The notes: generated from the letters alone by a model not told the origin. Shown: positions 33,793-44,542, counted from the stretch's first letter. The stretch is DNA of 64,000 bases from Diacronema lutheri (GCA_019448385.1 JAGTXO010000059.1:62001-126000); one strand, 5' to 3'. Made by a program: numbers and translations.

Positions 33793-35242
33793 TCAATTTT
33801 CATGGCTTTCAGCTTCAACCGCGTCGCTTGGCGCTGACCTTGTGCCGTCCGCGTCGCCATTTGGCTCCGCCGAGTCTGCGCCCGAAGCGCCGCCTTGCTC
33901 CCGCGTCTGTTCAGCCGGCGCCCCCGCGCCGTCTGCGCGCTCGTCGGCGACCTGACCTTCGGCTGGCGGCGGGCGAGCGCCGCCGCTGGCGTCCGCGCCC
34001 GCGCCCGCGCCTGCGCCCGCGCCCGCGCCCGCGCCCGCGTCCGCGCCCGCGCCTGCGCCCACCTCACCGTCGCCAACCGGCTGAGCGCCCTCCGGCTGGG
34101 CTTGTGCGTCCACACCGCCCACGCCGCCATCCGCGCCCGCCTCATCTCCCGCCTCACCGCCCGCGCCTGCCTCGTCCGCGCCCTCCGCGTCCACGCCGCC
34201 GCCGGCCGCGCCGCTGCCGCGCGCGAGCAGTCGCGCGCGCCGGTCTGTGCGCTGGTCGGCGACGCGCTTCGTATTCACGATGCCTGCAGTGCGAGCAGCA
34301 CCGCGAGGGGAAGGGGGGGGGGGGGGGGGGGGTAAAAGGGTGAAGGGATGGGGAAGGGGGGGGGGGGGGGGGCAGGGGGTTGCATTGCCGCGCACCCGAC
34401 CGCCAGCCAACGCGCAGACGCGCCGCGCGGACGCACGCAGCGCGCGGCGGCGCGGCGCGCGTGCCTGCGGCGAGGTGGTGCTGCACGCCCTTGCCAATCA
34501 GCTTTGCAACTTCGGCCGAAGCGCCGACAACGTGGCCAAGCGTGGAGAGGTGGTGGCGCAGCCCGCGCTGGACGGCGGTGCCATTCTGTGCGTGCGCGCG
34601 AATGACATCGTGCACGTGCATGAGGTGGCGCAAGTGCTTGTTGTGAATCACCTCCGCCGGCTCGTCGCCGACGGCGCCGCCGCCGGCCGCGCCGGCCGCG
34701 GCGCCGGCGCGCAGCCGCGCGGCGACGTGGCCGTGCACGTCGGCCGGGTCGCCAATGTCGGCGGGATCGAGGCGGGCGGCGGAGAGGAGGTGCGCGTGCA
34801 CCTCCGCCGTGATCCACGGGCCGGCGACATGCCCGAGTGCCACCGAGAGGCAGCCCATCGCGACAAGCATTGACACGGCCGCGCGCAACGCCGGCCCGCC
34901 GACCGCAAGCGCGACGGGCGCGCCGCCGATGTTGAGCGTCTGGGCAGGGCGCGGGCCGGGCGCGGCGGATGCGGACGCGCGCGCGTACAGCGCGAGCGCG
35001 AAGAGCGCGACTGCCGGCGCGAGCAGCCACGCCGAGAGCGACGCGGCGCTGAGCGGGAGGAGCGCCGCGCTGAGCAGCAGGAAGCGCGCGCGCTGTTTGC
35101 GCTCGCGCCGCTTCTTGTCGGCGAGATTGATCCAGTCGTCGGCGAGCTGCAGCTCCAGATCGATCTCCGCGAGCGCACACGCGCACATCCACCCGCACGC
35201 CGACGCGAACCAGAGCAGCACGACCGTGTGCGCCGTCACCAT
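33793..35242 (-). CDS. Multi-spanning membrane protein with acidic C-terminal tail, unknown family
   Basis: Predicted exons 35242-34465 and 34283-33793, 422 residues. The junction works only with a GC donor (GCAG|GCACGC, phase 1) giving HHLAAG-IVNTKRV; no GT donor nearby matches the phase. Hydrophobic segments are HTVVLLWFASACGWMCACAL, FLLLSAALLPLSAASLSAWL to ALFALALYA, and VSMLVAMGCLSVALGHVAG, with the charged loop LADDWINLADKKRRERKQRA between the first two. The last ~160 residues are Gly/Ala/Glu/Asp-rich with GAGAGA repeats. The loop and topology faintly recall cornichon-type cargo receptors, but I would not assign that. It is divergent from the next gene. Confidence 0.6.
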
Positions 35243-35330
35243 GGCCGCACCGCACCGCACCCCTTTTCAAAACGTGGGAGGACGGGGCCGCCGGCTTTCC
35301 GCGCCATCGCGCGCGTCGACCGGTGGCGCG
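35243..35330. promoter_or_regulatory. 88-bp divergent intergenic region
   Basis: It separates the start codons of the minus-strand membrane protein and the plus-strand Cys-rich protein. An in-frame plus-strand ATG at 35241 overlaps the minus-strand start codon; I prefer 35331 because it directly opens a signal peptide. Confidence 0.45.
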
Positions 35331-38300
35331 ATGGGCCGCGCCGCGCGCGCGCTCGGCGCGGTGGTGCTCGCGCTCATGGTGGGATGCCGGCGCGGCGGTG
35401 CATCGACGCTTGTTCCCGGCGCCTCCGTCAGCTGCGCCGAGGGCTCGCACCTCACATGCGCCTTCCTGCGCAACGTCGAGTGGCGCGACGGCCGCTGCTG
35501 CGTGCAGGGCGAGGTGCCCGGCTCGACGATGCATTGCGTGCCGGGCTCGCACCTCGCGTGCAATCACTTGGGGCGTGGCACGTTCACAGGCGTCAACGTG
35601 CGCGCACGCGCGCGCCGCGCCGCGCCGCGCCGCGCCGCGCCGCGCCGCGCCGCGCCGCGCCGCGCCGCGCCGCGCCGCGCCGCGCCGCGCCGCACCGGCG
35701 CCCGACCCCGCCGCGCGCGCGCCGCGCGTGCGCGCCGCGCCGCGCCGCAGTGCTGCATCGAGGCGTCGGCCGCGCTGACGTGCGAGCACAGGTGTCAGGA
35801 CCAGCCGGATTGGCTCGACGTCGCCGGCCTCTCGTGCGCGCAGCTCGAGGACGCGGGCGCGTGCCGCGGCGGCCGCTTGCTGCGCGCGCCCGCCGCGCCG
35901 CCGGCGCCGGCCGGCGCGCTCGCCGCGCGGCGCGCGCGCGGCGCGGAGGCGCTGCCGCCCGCGCGCGCGTGCTGCGCGTGCGGGCGCAACGAGACGCTCG
36001 AGGCCGAGCTTGCGCGCACGCCCGCGCCCGCGCCCGCGCCGACGCCGTCGGCGACGCCCGCGCCCGCGTCGGCTTCTGGTGGCGGTGGCGACGACGGCGG
36101 CGGTGGCGGCGCGGCGCGGCGCGGCCACGGGCGGCTCGGCGGCGGCGCGGCAAGCTCGCGCGCGCGGGGGCACAGCGCGCGCGGTGCGGGTGCGAGCGCG
36201 CACGATACCGTTGACTTTGATCGTCTCTTGCGCGCGGCAGAGATGGCGGCGGCGGCGGCGGACGGCGAGGCACGCGGCGCGGGCGGCGGCGACGGCGGCG
36301 GCGGAATGGGCGGCGGCGGCATCTTTGGCGACGATGCGCCTTGGGCTGCGGCAGCGTCGGCGCTGGTCGCCGAGCGCGTGCTGCGCGGCAGCCGCGCGGC
36401 CGCAGAGCCGGCGCGCGCGCGCCGTCTGAGCGCAACCGGAGGTGGCGGTGGCGGCGGAGTCGGCGATGGCGGACGCGGTGGCGGTATCGGTGGCTGGCAC
36501 GGTGGGCAGCGGATGTCGGGCTGGGGCAAGGAGGCGTGCACGGTACGCTGCGGTGCCGGCCGGAGCGGCGTGCCGCGGTGTCGCCACCAAGCCGCGCGCC
36601 CGCTGCGAGCAGCAACCCGCCGTGCGCGCTGCGCCAGCGCTGCGTCGAAGCGGGTACCCAAGCGGGTTCCCAAGCGGGTACCCAAGCGGGTACCCAAGCG
36701 GGTACCCAAGCGGGTACCCAACCGTACCCAGTTGGCCCCGCACCCCCGTACCCCCGCACCCTTGCACCCTCCTCGCCCATGCACCGCCTGGCGCGCGCGC
36801 GCAGGGCCCGTCGGAGCTGTGGACGGGAACGCACTGCTGCGCAGATCCCACCTTCCATTTCCATACCGAGCACTGCGCTCCGGGCACGCAAGCCGCGTGC
36901 GAGTCCGGACGCGAGGCGGCGATCGCGACGCCCAACCGTTGGGTGCCCGCAGCGCGGCGCGGCGCCCCCACCGCCGCCACCACCGCCGCCTCTGCCGTGC
37001 CGAGCGCCGCCGTCGATGCCGCCGCCGACATGGGCGAGTGCTGCGTGATGGGCTCGCCGCACATGCGCTGCGTCGAGTCGACCCACCTGATCTGCGTGTG
37101 GCTCGGTGAGGCGCGCGCCCTCACCACCGCGCGCGCTGCCGCGCGGCACCGCCGCGCGCACGTGCGTGCGCTGCGTTGGCCGCGCCTTACACACAAGTCG
37201 TGTGTAGCAATGCGCCGATCCCACCTTGCATTGCTGCACCGATCCCACCTTCCATTGCTGCACCGATCCCACCTTCCATTGCTGCACCGATCCCACCTTC
37301 CATTGCTGCACCGATCCCACCTTCCATTGCTGCACCGATCCCACCTTCCATTGCTGCACCGATCCCACCTTCCATTGCTGCACCGATCCCACCTTCCATT
37401 GCTGCACCGATCCCACCTTCCATTGCTGCACCGATCCCACCTTCCATTGCTGCGCCGATCCCACCTTCCATTGCTGCGCCGATCCCACCTTCCATTGCTG
37501 CGCCGATCCCACCTTCCATTGCTGCGCCGATCCCACCTTCCATTGCTGCGCCGATCCCACCTTCCATTGCTGCACCGATCCCACCTTCCATTGCTGCACC
37601 GATCCCACCTTCCATTGCTGCACCGATCCCCTCCACCCACCCGCCTGATTCGCCGCGCCGCGCGCCGCTGCGTGCGCCAGGCGTGTGGACGGGCGTCAAG
37701 TGCTGCATTGACGGCGCGGGCCCGATGACGTGCGTCCCCGGCACCGCCGAGAACTGCCATGGCAAGTTCGCCGGACTGTCCTGCTGCCTGCCCGGCGCAA
37801 ACCTCGCGTGTGACCTGACCGCTGCAGAGGAGGATTGCATGGCGCCCACGCAAACGTGGACGGGCCGCGCGTGCTGCCAACTGCCGACGCTGCCGCCTCC
37901 ACCCGCGCCGCCGTCGCCGCGCCCGCCGCCGCCGAGCCCGAGCCCGCCGCCGCGCCCACCTCGCCCGGCACCACCGCCGTCGCGCCCGCCGCCGTCGCCG
38001 CCGCCGTCGCCACGCCCACCGCCGCGCCCGCCCAGCCCTGCGCCGCCGCCGTCGCCACGCCCGCCGCCGCCGCCACCGCCATCGCGCCCACCGCCGCCGC
38101 CCTCGCCGCGTCCGCCGTCGCCGCCGCGCCCGCCGCCGTCGCACCCGCCGCCGGCGCCGCGCCCGCCGCCGGCGCCGTCGCCGCCGCGCGCGCCGCCGCG
38201 CGCGCCCCCGCCGGCGCGCCCGCCGCCGCGACCCCCGCCGCCGCCGCCCTTCGCCTTCTTGCCCGACGCCGAGGTGCCGCAGCTGCGCGCCGCCGAGCGG

Positions 38301-38516
38301 CCGCCGGCCGGCGCGCGCGCGCCGCCGCTCGCCGGCGCGGCGGCCACGCGCTCGGCCGCGCACGCCATCATCGGCCTCCTCGCGCCCGCGCTCGCGCTGA
38401 GCGCGTGGCGGCGGCGGCGGCGCGCGCGCGGCGCGCCGCTGCTCGCGCGCCCGTCGGCTGCGCCGCGAGCCGTCGGCGCGACCGCCGGCGCGGATGGCGG
38501 GCTCTCGCTGTTATGA
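35331..38516 (+). CDS. Cys-rich repeat type I membrane protein with Pro-rich stalk
   Basis: Predicted exons 35331-35597, 35751-36542, 36805-37105 and 37681-38516; 731 residues, all phases agreeing. A signal peptide (MGRAARALGAVVLALMVGC) leads into a repeated module of the form WTGxxCC...C.PGS/T...C: RDGRCCVQG, FTGVNCCIEA (restored by splicing), LWTGTHCCADP, GECCVMG, VWTGVKCCIDG and TWTGRACCQLP. A ~200-residue Gly/Ala linker lies between the second and third. A PPSPRPPP stalk of ~120 residues follows, then a probable membrane segment (IIGLLAPALALSAW) and an Arg-rich cytoplasmic tail. The module family is unknown to me; it resembles a cell-surface adhesion or wall protein. Confidence 0.7.
35613..35692. 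repeat. 5-bp (GCGCC)n array in intron 1 of the Cys-rich gene
   Basis: About 16 copies of GCGCC lie in the intron 35598-35750. A similar array occurs at ~19,685-19,722. Confidence 0.9.
36650..36723. repeat. 12-bp minisatellite in intron 2 of the Cys-rich gene
   Basis: About six copies of AAGCGGGTACCC (one with TTCCC) lie in the intron 36543-36804. The unit carries a KpnI-type GGTACC palindrome. Confidence 0.93.
37215..37632 (+). repeat. 24-bp minisatellite (17-18 copies) in intron 3, similar to an exon of the same gene
   Basis: The unit contains CGATCCCACCTTCCATTGCT. In one frame each unit reads HCCTDPTF or HCCADPTF, the same peptide encoded in the preceding exon at ~36,833-36,858 (HCCADPTFHF). 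The array is open in several frames because 24 is a multiple of three. Splicing 37105 to 37681 removes it and joins VWLG-VWTG in phase, so it is probably intronic. Confidence 0.9.
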
Positions 38517-38537
38517 CGTGCATGACAATGTAGTATA

Positions 38538-38575
38538 TACTAACGACGCTTACAGGCGGGTCAGCAGGAGGGGCG
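38538..38575 (+). mobile_element. Terminal fragment of a MITE-like element
   Basis: TACTAACGACGCTTACA at 38538-38554 is identical to the inner-strand reading of the right terminus of the complete element at 62,450-62,778. It is followed by GGCGGGTCAGCAGGAGGGG, which resembles 61,178-61,200. No opposite end was found nearby. Confidence 0.55.
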
Positions 38576-38627
38576 CGCACGGGGCCGAGGCTGGACAAAC
38601 GGAGCGAGCGAAAGGGCGCACGCAACA

Positions 38628-40232
38628 TCAGGGCGGGCCCGGCGGCGGGAGCGTGTGGTCGAGCGACGCCGCGCCGCCCACGGCGTGCGAGTGCGCACCG
38701 CCGCCGCCATGGCCGCCACCGTTGACCATCTCCGCGGCGATCGACATGGCCCACGCCTTGGTCGTCGGGTGAGCGGCCGTGCGCACGCCCGAGATGGCCT
38801 GGGCGACAGGCGCGCGCTGCGCGCGCCGGAGCGCGGCAAAGGTGCGGATGTCGACGAAGACGTGCGGCGCGAGCTCGAACGGCGGCCGCGGTGGTGGCGC
38901 TGCCGCCGGTGGCGGCGGCTGCGGCGACGACGGCGGCCCACCCGAGGTGCGCGCGCCGCTCGAGGAGGCATGCGCGCCGTTCGTGCCACACCTCGGCAGC
39001 ATGGCGGCGGCGTGGCGCAGCGTGAACGAGAAGAGGGGCCTGGGTCGCACGCCGCCATCGCCGCCGCTCCCGCCGTCGCCACCGTCGCTGCCGTCCAGCG
39101 CCGCGCCGCGGGCCACGGGAGGCGCACAGGAGGCGGCCACCGCGGCCGCTGCCGTGCGCGGCGTGGGCTGCACGCACGCGTCGCGCCGCACGGCGGCGAC
39201 AGTCGGCCAGCGGGGCGGGCGCAGCACGCGCTCGCCCTCGCCGCTGGCGCGGTCGGCCGGAGGCATGGCCAACGCGCCGGCGGCGCCGAGCGCCGCCGCT
39301 TCGGACGTGCCCGCCGCGGGCGTCGCCGCCTCCGCGTCGCCCGCGTCGACGCTGGGCGGCACACACCGCGCGCCGCCCGCGGCGCTGAGCGTCGACACGC
39401 GCGGCGCGCAAACCGACCGGCGCGCGCGGCCGTCGGCGGCAGCGTGCAGGGCGCGGCCGGAGCGTTCGGGCGAGAGCGCGGCGGCAAGGTCGGCGAGGCC
39501 GCGCGCCGTCGTCTCCTCGAGCTCGAGCGAGCTCGCGCGGTGAGGACGCCGGCCGCCACGCCGGCCTGAGCCGTGGCCTGGGCCACACGCCGAGCCCGAG
39601 CCCGAGCTGCAGCCGCAGCCGCAGCCGCATGTGCTGGAGGCGCCGGCGGGCGAGCCGCGCTCGGCGACGCCGTGTGCGCACGCGTTTGGCCTGACTGCGT
39701 CGTCTGGCACGCACCGGCCCATGTCGATCGGCCAGTCGCGCGCCAGCTCGACCGTGGAGCGCGGCGCGGGCGCGACGCGCCCAGCCGCGCCGGCGCTCGA
39801 CTGGGCGCTGGTGGGCGCGGACCAGCGCAGCGGGCGCGGCGCGCGTGGCGCGCGCGCGCTTCCATCGCCTTGGCCGTACGCCCGTCGGTCAGCGCGCTCG
39901 TCGGCGAGCGCGTGCTCGGGCGCGGGCACGTTGTCGAGGCTCGCGCGGTTAATGCGCGCAAAGCGCGAGGCGGCGCCGGCAGGGAGGACACCGTGCGAGA
40001 GTTCGGCGTCTGCACGCCGGCGCTCCGCCTGCGCCGCGCCCTCGCCAAGCACTCGTCCCGGCGGGCGCGGCGCGCAGTGCGATGGCCGCCGCTTGGACGG
40101 CGGCGATGGGACGACGGGAGAGCGTGGTGACGACGACGAGAGGGCAAAGTGGCCGTCGTCGGCGAGGCGCGCCGTGCGCGGCGTCGTCTGCACAAGCGGC
40201 GCGCTGGCGAGTCGATTGGCGACGGTATCCAT
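38628..40232 (-). CDS. Unknown protein, tandem paralogue 1
   Basis: A single ORF of 534 residues from the ATG at 40232. I recognise no family. The C-terminal region is well conserved with paralogue 2: VRPRPLFSFTLRHA, then a variable Pro/Ala linker, FELAPHVFVDIRTFAALRRA, QRAPVAQ, and PTTKAWAMSIAAEMVNGGG. A second shared motif is LEETTARGLADLAAALSPER. The rest is Ala/Arg/Ser-rich and looks disordered. There is no signal peptide or membrane segment. It lies head-to-tail with paralogue 2, with 185 bp between. The DNA of the conserved block (about 38,719-38,915) is ~95% identical to 40,566-40,760, so duplication or conversion is recent relative to the rest. Confidence 0.55.
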   Translation of the reverse strand: MDTVANRLASAPLVQTTPRTARLADDGHFALSSSSPRSPVVPSPPSKRRPSHCAPRPPGRVLGEGAAQAERRRADAELSHGVLPAGAASRFARINRASLDNVPAPEHALADERADRRAYGQGDGSARAPRAPRPLRWSAPTSAQSSAGAAGRVAPAPRSTVELARDWPIDMGRCVPDDAVRPNACAHGVAERGSPAGASSTCGCGCGCSSGSGSACGPGHGSGRRGGRRPHRASSLELEETTARGLADLAAALSPERSGRALHAAADGRARRSVCAPRVSTLSAAGGARCVPPSVDAGDAEAATPAAGTSEAAALGAAGALAMPPADRASGEGERVLRPPRWPTVAAVRRDACVQPTPRTAAAAVAASCAPPVARGAALDGSDGGDGGSGGDGGVRPRPLFSFTLRHAAAMLPRCGTNGAHASSSGARTSGGPPSSPQPPPPAAAPPPRPPFELAPHVFVDIRTFAALRRAQRAPVAQAISGVRTAAHPTTKAWAMSIAAEMVNGGGHGGGGAHSHAVGGAASLDHTLPPPGPP

Positions 40233-40417
40233 CAAAAATAGAACGGGAAAGGCTTAATTTATCCGAAGAGGCGTGTCCGCAGCAGCTCTTCGCGGGAAAA
40301 TCAGAAAACGAGTAATAACTACCCATGCAGCGGATGATACCGCTGCAATGTGCCCCGCCGGCCGCCGTCCGGCTTTCGGCGCGCGCTTGCAATGCGCTGC
40401 CGCTACGACGAGCGCAC

Positions 40418-41989
40418 TCATGCTACGCGCGCGCGTGCGGCGGTGGACAGTCTGGGCGACGGGAGAGCGTTGAGCGCGTCGGTCCGCGGCGCGGGCGCGC
40501 GCGCGAGCGCGTACGGCGCGCGCGCGAGCGTGTGCGGCGCGCGCCGCTCGTCGCGCACGCCGCCGCCGTTGACCATCTCCGCGGCGATCGACATGGCCCA
40601 CGCCTTGGTCGTCGGGCGAGCGGCCATGCGCACGCGTGCGACGGCCTGGGCGACAGGCGCGCGCTGCGCGCGCCGGAGCGCGGCGAAGGTTCGGATGTCG
40701 ACGAAGACGTGCGGCGCGAGCTCGAACGGCGGCCGCGGTGGTGGCGCTGCCGCCGCCGCCGGCGGCTGCGCGTCCGAGATGCGCGAGCCGCTCGAGGAGG
40801 CGTGCGAGGAGGGGCTGGAACTGCGCCTGGGCATCACGGCCGTGGCGTGGCGCAGCGTGAACGAGAAGAGGGGCCTGGGCCGCACGCCGCCATCGCCGCC
40901 GCTCCCGCTGTCGCCCATGCTCACGCGCGCCGTCGGTAGCGTGGCGCGCTCGGCCGCCGACCCTGCCGTCTCGGCGGAGGCAAAGCGCGTCACGCGAGGC
41001 GCGCCGGTCGGCGCGGGCGCAGCGCCGTGCCGCGCGGCCGGCGTTGACCAGCGCAGTGCGCGCGGCACGCGCGCCTCGGGCGTGGGCGTTCTCGCAGCGC
41101 CCGCGTCCACGGCGGCGGTGGGCGCCGGCGCCGCCACGCTCGCCGCGCGCCCAGCCGCAGCCGCGTCGACGCCGTCCGCACGGAGCGCGTCGGCCTCGTC
41201 GCCCTTGCGCGCGACGCGCGGTGCCGAGCCAGGCGTCGCGGCGCCTGCCGCGGCCGGCATCGTGCCGTGCGGCTTGCGCGCCGCCCGGCGCGTGCTGCCG
41301 TCCGCGTCTGTGCGCGCGCTGCGGCGGGGACGCTGGGGCGAGAGCGCGGCGGCAAGCTCTGTGAGTCCATGCTCGGTTGCCTCCTCCAGCTCGCGCGCGC
41401 CCGCGCGCCAGGCGCGCCGGCCGGCCCACCGACCCGAGCCGCGAGTGGATGCGTCGGCGTCGGGCGCGGCCGCGCTGCCCGGCGCGGGCCCGCCCACGCG
41501 CGCCGCGGGTCCCGGGCCGGGCGCGTTTGGCTCGACAGTCTTTGCCACGCGCGGCCGCCCGTCAGCTGAGAAAAAGCTGTCGTGCGCGCTGACCGGCCCG
41601 GACGAGGCGGAGACGCGCTCGCGCCCGCTTTCGCCGCCGCCGCCTGAGGCCCGGCGCTCGGCACGCCCATGCGAGCTAGTGGCGGCCACGTCACCGAGCT
41701 CGAGCGCCGCTGCGCGGTCGTGGCTTGCGAGAGCACCGGGTGCAACGCGCGAGGTCGCGTCGTCGTGCCAGGGGCTGGGCGCCAGCGCAGTTTCAGCGCG
41801 CCACCGCTCTGCGTGCGCGCTCTCGCTTTCATCAGAGATGCGTCGCGAAGCGCGAGGCGATGCCTGCGGCGGCTGCGATGCCGACGGCGGCGTCGGTCCA
41901 ATGGGTGAGCGCAGCGGCGAGGGAATTGTTGGCGGGCGCGCAAAGCGCGCGCTGGCGAGGTGTGCCCAGTGCTGCGACAGCTCGGCCAT
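40418..41989 (-). CDS. Unknown protein, tandem paralogue 2
   Basis: A single ORF of 523 residues. The ATG at 41989 is preferred over the much longer upstream open frame because it gives a length close to paralogue 1 and has an AT-rich run (CAATATATTTC at ~42,036) about 50 bp upstream. It shares with paralogue 1 LEEATEHGLTELAAALSPQR, VRPRPLFSFTLRHA, FELAPHVFVDIRTFAALRRA and PTTKAWAMSIAAEMVNGGG. The order of a third element (RALRWSTP / RPLRWSAP) relative to the LEE motif is swapped between the two proteins, suggesting internal rearrangement. Function unknown. Confidence 0.55.
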   Translation of the reverse strand: MAELSQHWAHLASARFARPPTIPSPLRSPIGPTPPSASQPPQASPRASRRISDESESAHAERWRAETALAPSPWHDDATSRVAPGALASHDRAAALELGDVAATSSHGRAERRASGGGGESGRERVSASSGPVSAHDSFFSADGRPRVAKTVEPNAPGPGPAARVGGPAPGSAAAPDADASTRGSGRWAGRRAWRAGARELEEATEHGLTELAAALSPQRPRRSARTDADGSTRRAARKPHGTMPAAAGAATPGSAPRVARKGDEADALRADGVDAAAAGRAASVAAPAPTAAVDAGAARTPTPEARVPRALRWSTPAARHGAAPAPTGAPRVTRFASAETAGSAAERATLPTARVSMGDSGSGGDGGVRPRPLFSFTLRHATAVMPRRSSSPSSHASSSGSRISDAQPPAAAAAPPPRPPFELAPHVFVDIRTFAALRRAQRAPVAQAVARVRMAARPTTKAWAMSIAAEMVNGGGVRDERRAPHTLARAPYALARAPAPRTDALNALPSPRLSTAARARVA

Positions 41990-42553
41990 TGACGCCCCGT
42001 CGGCGATCGGCGATCTTCTCAAAAGTCCAAGATCACAATATATTTCAACTGCAAGGTTCAGGAAATCACCCGGAACGGCGATTCGTTGCGGGCTCTGGGG
42101 CTCGCGGCTCGCCGTCGCGTGCGGCCGGTCCGGCCGGCCGCTCCTGACGCTGCGCCAGCCACGCGATGCGACGTGGGCGCCTCGCTTGCGCTTGAATTCC
42201 TTCCTTATTTTGAACGCTTGCTCACGACGGCGGCGCTCCACCACGCGTGTGGCGTGATTTCGCCAACCGCCATCGCCAACCGTCGGCGCGTGCGAGCGGC
42301 AGATCGGCGAGTGCGCGCGCTCGGCACGACGAACGCACCGGCCGATTAAGATGGTTCGACGCCTCGTGCGCGGCGATCGCGGGCACCGCTTCGTCTTACC
42401 GGGCGCAGCGATCACGCGCAGGCCCCGGCTGGGCTCTCGTTGCGCACAGCGGGGCACGCGCCGCGGCTCTGCGCAGAAAGCCGGGGTCGGCAATCCCCCC
42501 CCCGCGGGCCCCCGCTTTATGACAAGATCTCAGAATCACTGTTTGCCGGTCCC
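41990..42553. other. Intergenic region upstream of paralogue 2
   Basis: It separates two minus-strand genes. The part next to paralogue 2 (42,015-42,060) is AT-rich and probably holds its promoter. An open frame on the minus strand runs through it, but I see no conserved coding signal. Confidence 0.4.
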
Positions 42554-43132
42554 CTACTCCTCCTGCAGCAGAGCGACCGCCTCGCCCGCCGCCTCACCGC
42601 GCGCCGCCGCCTCCCCGCCGCCGACCTTGCGCCGCCACCGGTAGCGCCGGCGCGCGAGCGTGAGCGCCACCGCGCCCGCGCCCGCGCCGAGCAGCGCGGC
42701 CGCCGCGGCCACGACGCGCGCGCGCTCGGCCGCTGCCGCGCGCGCGTCCGCACGCCCCGCGCGGTGCGCGCCGCGCCGCACGTTGGGCACGTACGGGCGC
42801 GCGAGCGTGCCGCGCACGAGCAGCCGGCGCATCGGCATCGACGCGGCGAGCTGCGCGCGCAGCCGGCGCGCCGGCTCGGCGCACGAGACGCGCACCGTTG
42901 GCGAGAGGCGCACGTAGCCGCGCGCGCAGCAGCCGCACTCGCACAGCTCGGCGCGCGCGTCGCCCAGCTCGCGCTCGGGGTCGGCGCAGGTTGGCTCGGC
43001 GGCACGGCGCACGGCGGCGCACGCGCCGCACCACGCGCGCGCGAACGCCGTCGGCGCGCGCCGCGCGTTCGTCGCCGCCGCCGTTGCCGAGGGCAACGCC
43101 GATGCCGAGGGCGACGCCGTCGGCGTCGGCGA

Positions 43133-43187
<55 letters not shown>

Positions 43188-44542
43188 GCGCAGCCGCGCA
43201 GCTCGGCGCGCGCGTCGCGCGCTAGCGCATCAAGCGCACCGGGCACGAGCGCGTACTCGCGTACGTGCCCCTCCGTTTCGGCGTCGCGCGAGATCCACCC
43301 GACGTGGTGCTGCACGTAAAAGTGGACGGTCGCATTGAACGTGACGAAACCGACGAGCGGGTGGTCGTGCGTGCGCCCGTGCCCGCCGGGCGAGGCGAGG
43401 AGCGGGCGGAGGTCGGTCCAAGCGACGCCGTCGCACGACGCGGCGAGCGCGATGTGCCCGCCCGCGTTGCCGTTTGGCGTGCCGGGCTCGCCCGTGTTGA
43501 CCGGGAAAAGTCCGACAAGCAGCCCGGCGTCGGTCGGATGGCGTCGTACAGCGGCAAAGTAGATGTTCGCGCGCGCGGCGGGCGCGAGCAGCTCAAAGTC
43601 GCGCCACGCGAGCTGCTCGTACGCGCCGTACGGCCCAGCCGGGTCCGCGCCTACGCTGCGCATCACCTGCGCGCTCGGCGCGCGGCGCGGCGCGACGCCG
43701 TGTGGGTGCGCCGGCGCGGCGCGGCGAGCGCGGCGCGGCGCAACGCGACGCGGCACCTGAACCGTGCGTCCACCTGACGGCAGCGCGTTGGCGCGCGCGA
43801 ACACGAGCCAGCGGCCGCGGAAGTTGACAACAGAGAACTTTCCATCCTGCGCATGGCGCGTGCGGCGAGGCGTTGCGGGGTGAGGAAGCGCTGCGCGCGC
43901 GCGCGCGCAGGGCGCCCAAAAAGCGCGCGCCGCACGCCGCGCGCGCCGCACCAGGCCGCAGCTCGGCCGCGCGTGCATGTCAACGCAGCCGGCGTGCGCC
44001 GTCTCGCCGTCCGGCATCAGCGGCCGCCACGCGTCGGTGCGGCTGAGCCACGCGCCGTCGAGGACGTGCTGCCAGCTGGGCACGATCGGGAGTAGCTCGA
44101 CGGGCGCGAGCGTGAAGTTGCGCCCGAGCGCGTCCGAGCGCGCTGACACGCCGCGCCCGTGCCCGTGGTGCGCGTCGCTGCCGCCGCCGATCGCGACGAC
44201 CGCGCCGGTCACGGCGTCGCGCGCGACATCGGCGTTGGCGGCGATGCCCGTGTCGGTCGCGACGAGCGTGTATCCGACGCGCCGCCCCGCTGGCGCGAGC
44301 GCAACGAGCCGGTACACTGTGCGCGCGGCACCGCCGTTCACGCGGCCGACGAACCACACGCCGTCAAGGGGGCTCGCCTTGGCGGCGGGCGCGAGCGTCT
44401 CGACGAGGGACATGTAGCGAATGCCGGCGCTTGCCATGGCACCGCGCAGGCACTGCACCTCGCGGCTGCGCTCGCGCACCAATGCGCTCCTCTCCCGGCG
44501 GTCCGTCAGCCAGGCTGTCGCGACGAGCGCCAACGCCGCCAT
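42554..44542 (-). CDS. Glycosidase-like (five-bladed propeller type) membrane-anchored protein
   Basis: Predicted exons 44542-43985, 43846-43757 and 43666-42554; 586 residues. Splicing gives AHAGC-DGKFSVVNFRGRWLV and RTVQ-VMRSVGADPAG. Segments such as SLVETLAPAAKASPLDGVWF, DGKFSVVNFRGRWLVFARAN, GPYGAYEQLAWRDFEL, NIYFAAVRRHPTDAGLLVGL, GGHIALAASCDGVAWTDLRP and HDHPLVGF resemble GH32/43/68-type or sialidase-like propeller repeats. I cannot identify the catalytic acids with confidence. A hydrophobic N-terminus, a (PT)n linker, a Cys-rich region and a C-terminal membrane segment ([20 protein letters not shown]) with a basic tail suggest surface anchoring. The donor at 43984 (GTTGAC) is weak. Confidence 0.6.

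Noticed and set aside
33705-34157. Arg-rich 150-codon minus-strand ORF
   Set aside because: It is an alternative frame of the acidic GAGAGA tail of the membrane protein at 33793-35242.
34755-35330. Upstream extension of the Cys-rich membrane protein
   Set aside because: It overlaps the coding exon of the divergent minus-strand gene. The ATG at 35331 starts a good signal peptide.
37226-37648. An apparent Cys-rich (HCCTDPTF)n protein
   Set aside because: The array is open in several frames because of its 24-bp period. Splicing it out restores phase and the WTG-CC module, so I treat it as intronic.
42554-44542. Single unspliced 666-codon reading of the glycosidase-like gene
   Set aside because: The two inserted stretches are Arg/Pro-rich, bounded by GT and AG, and interrupt propeller motifs that splicing restores.
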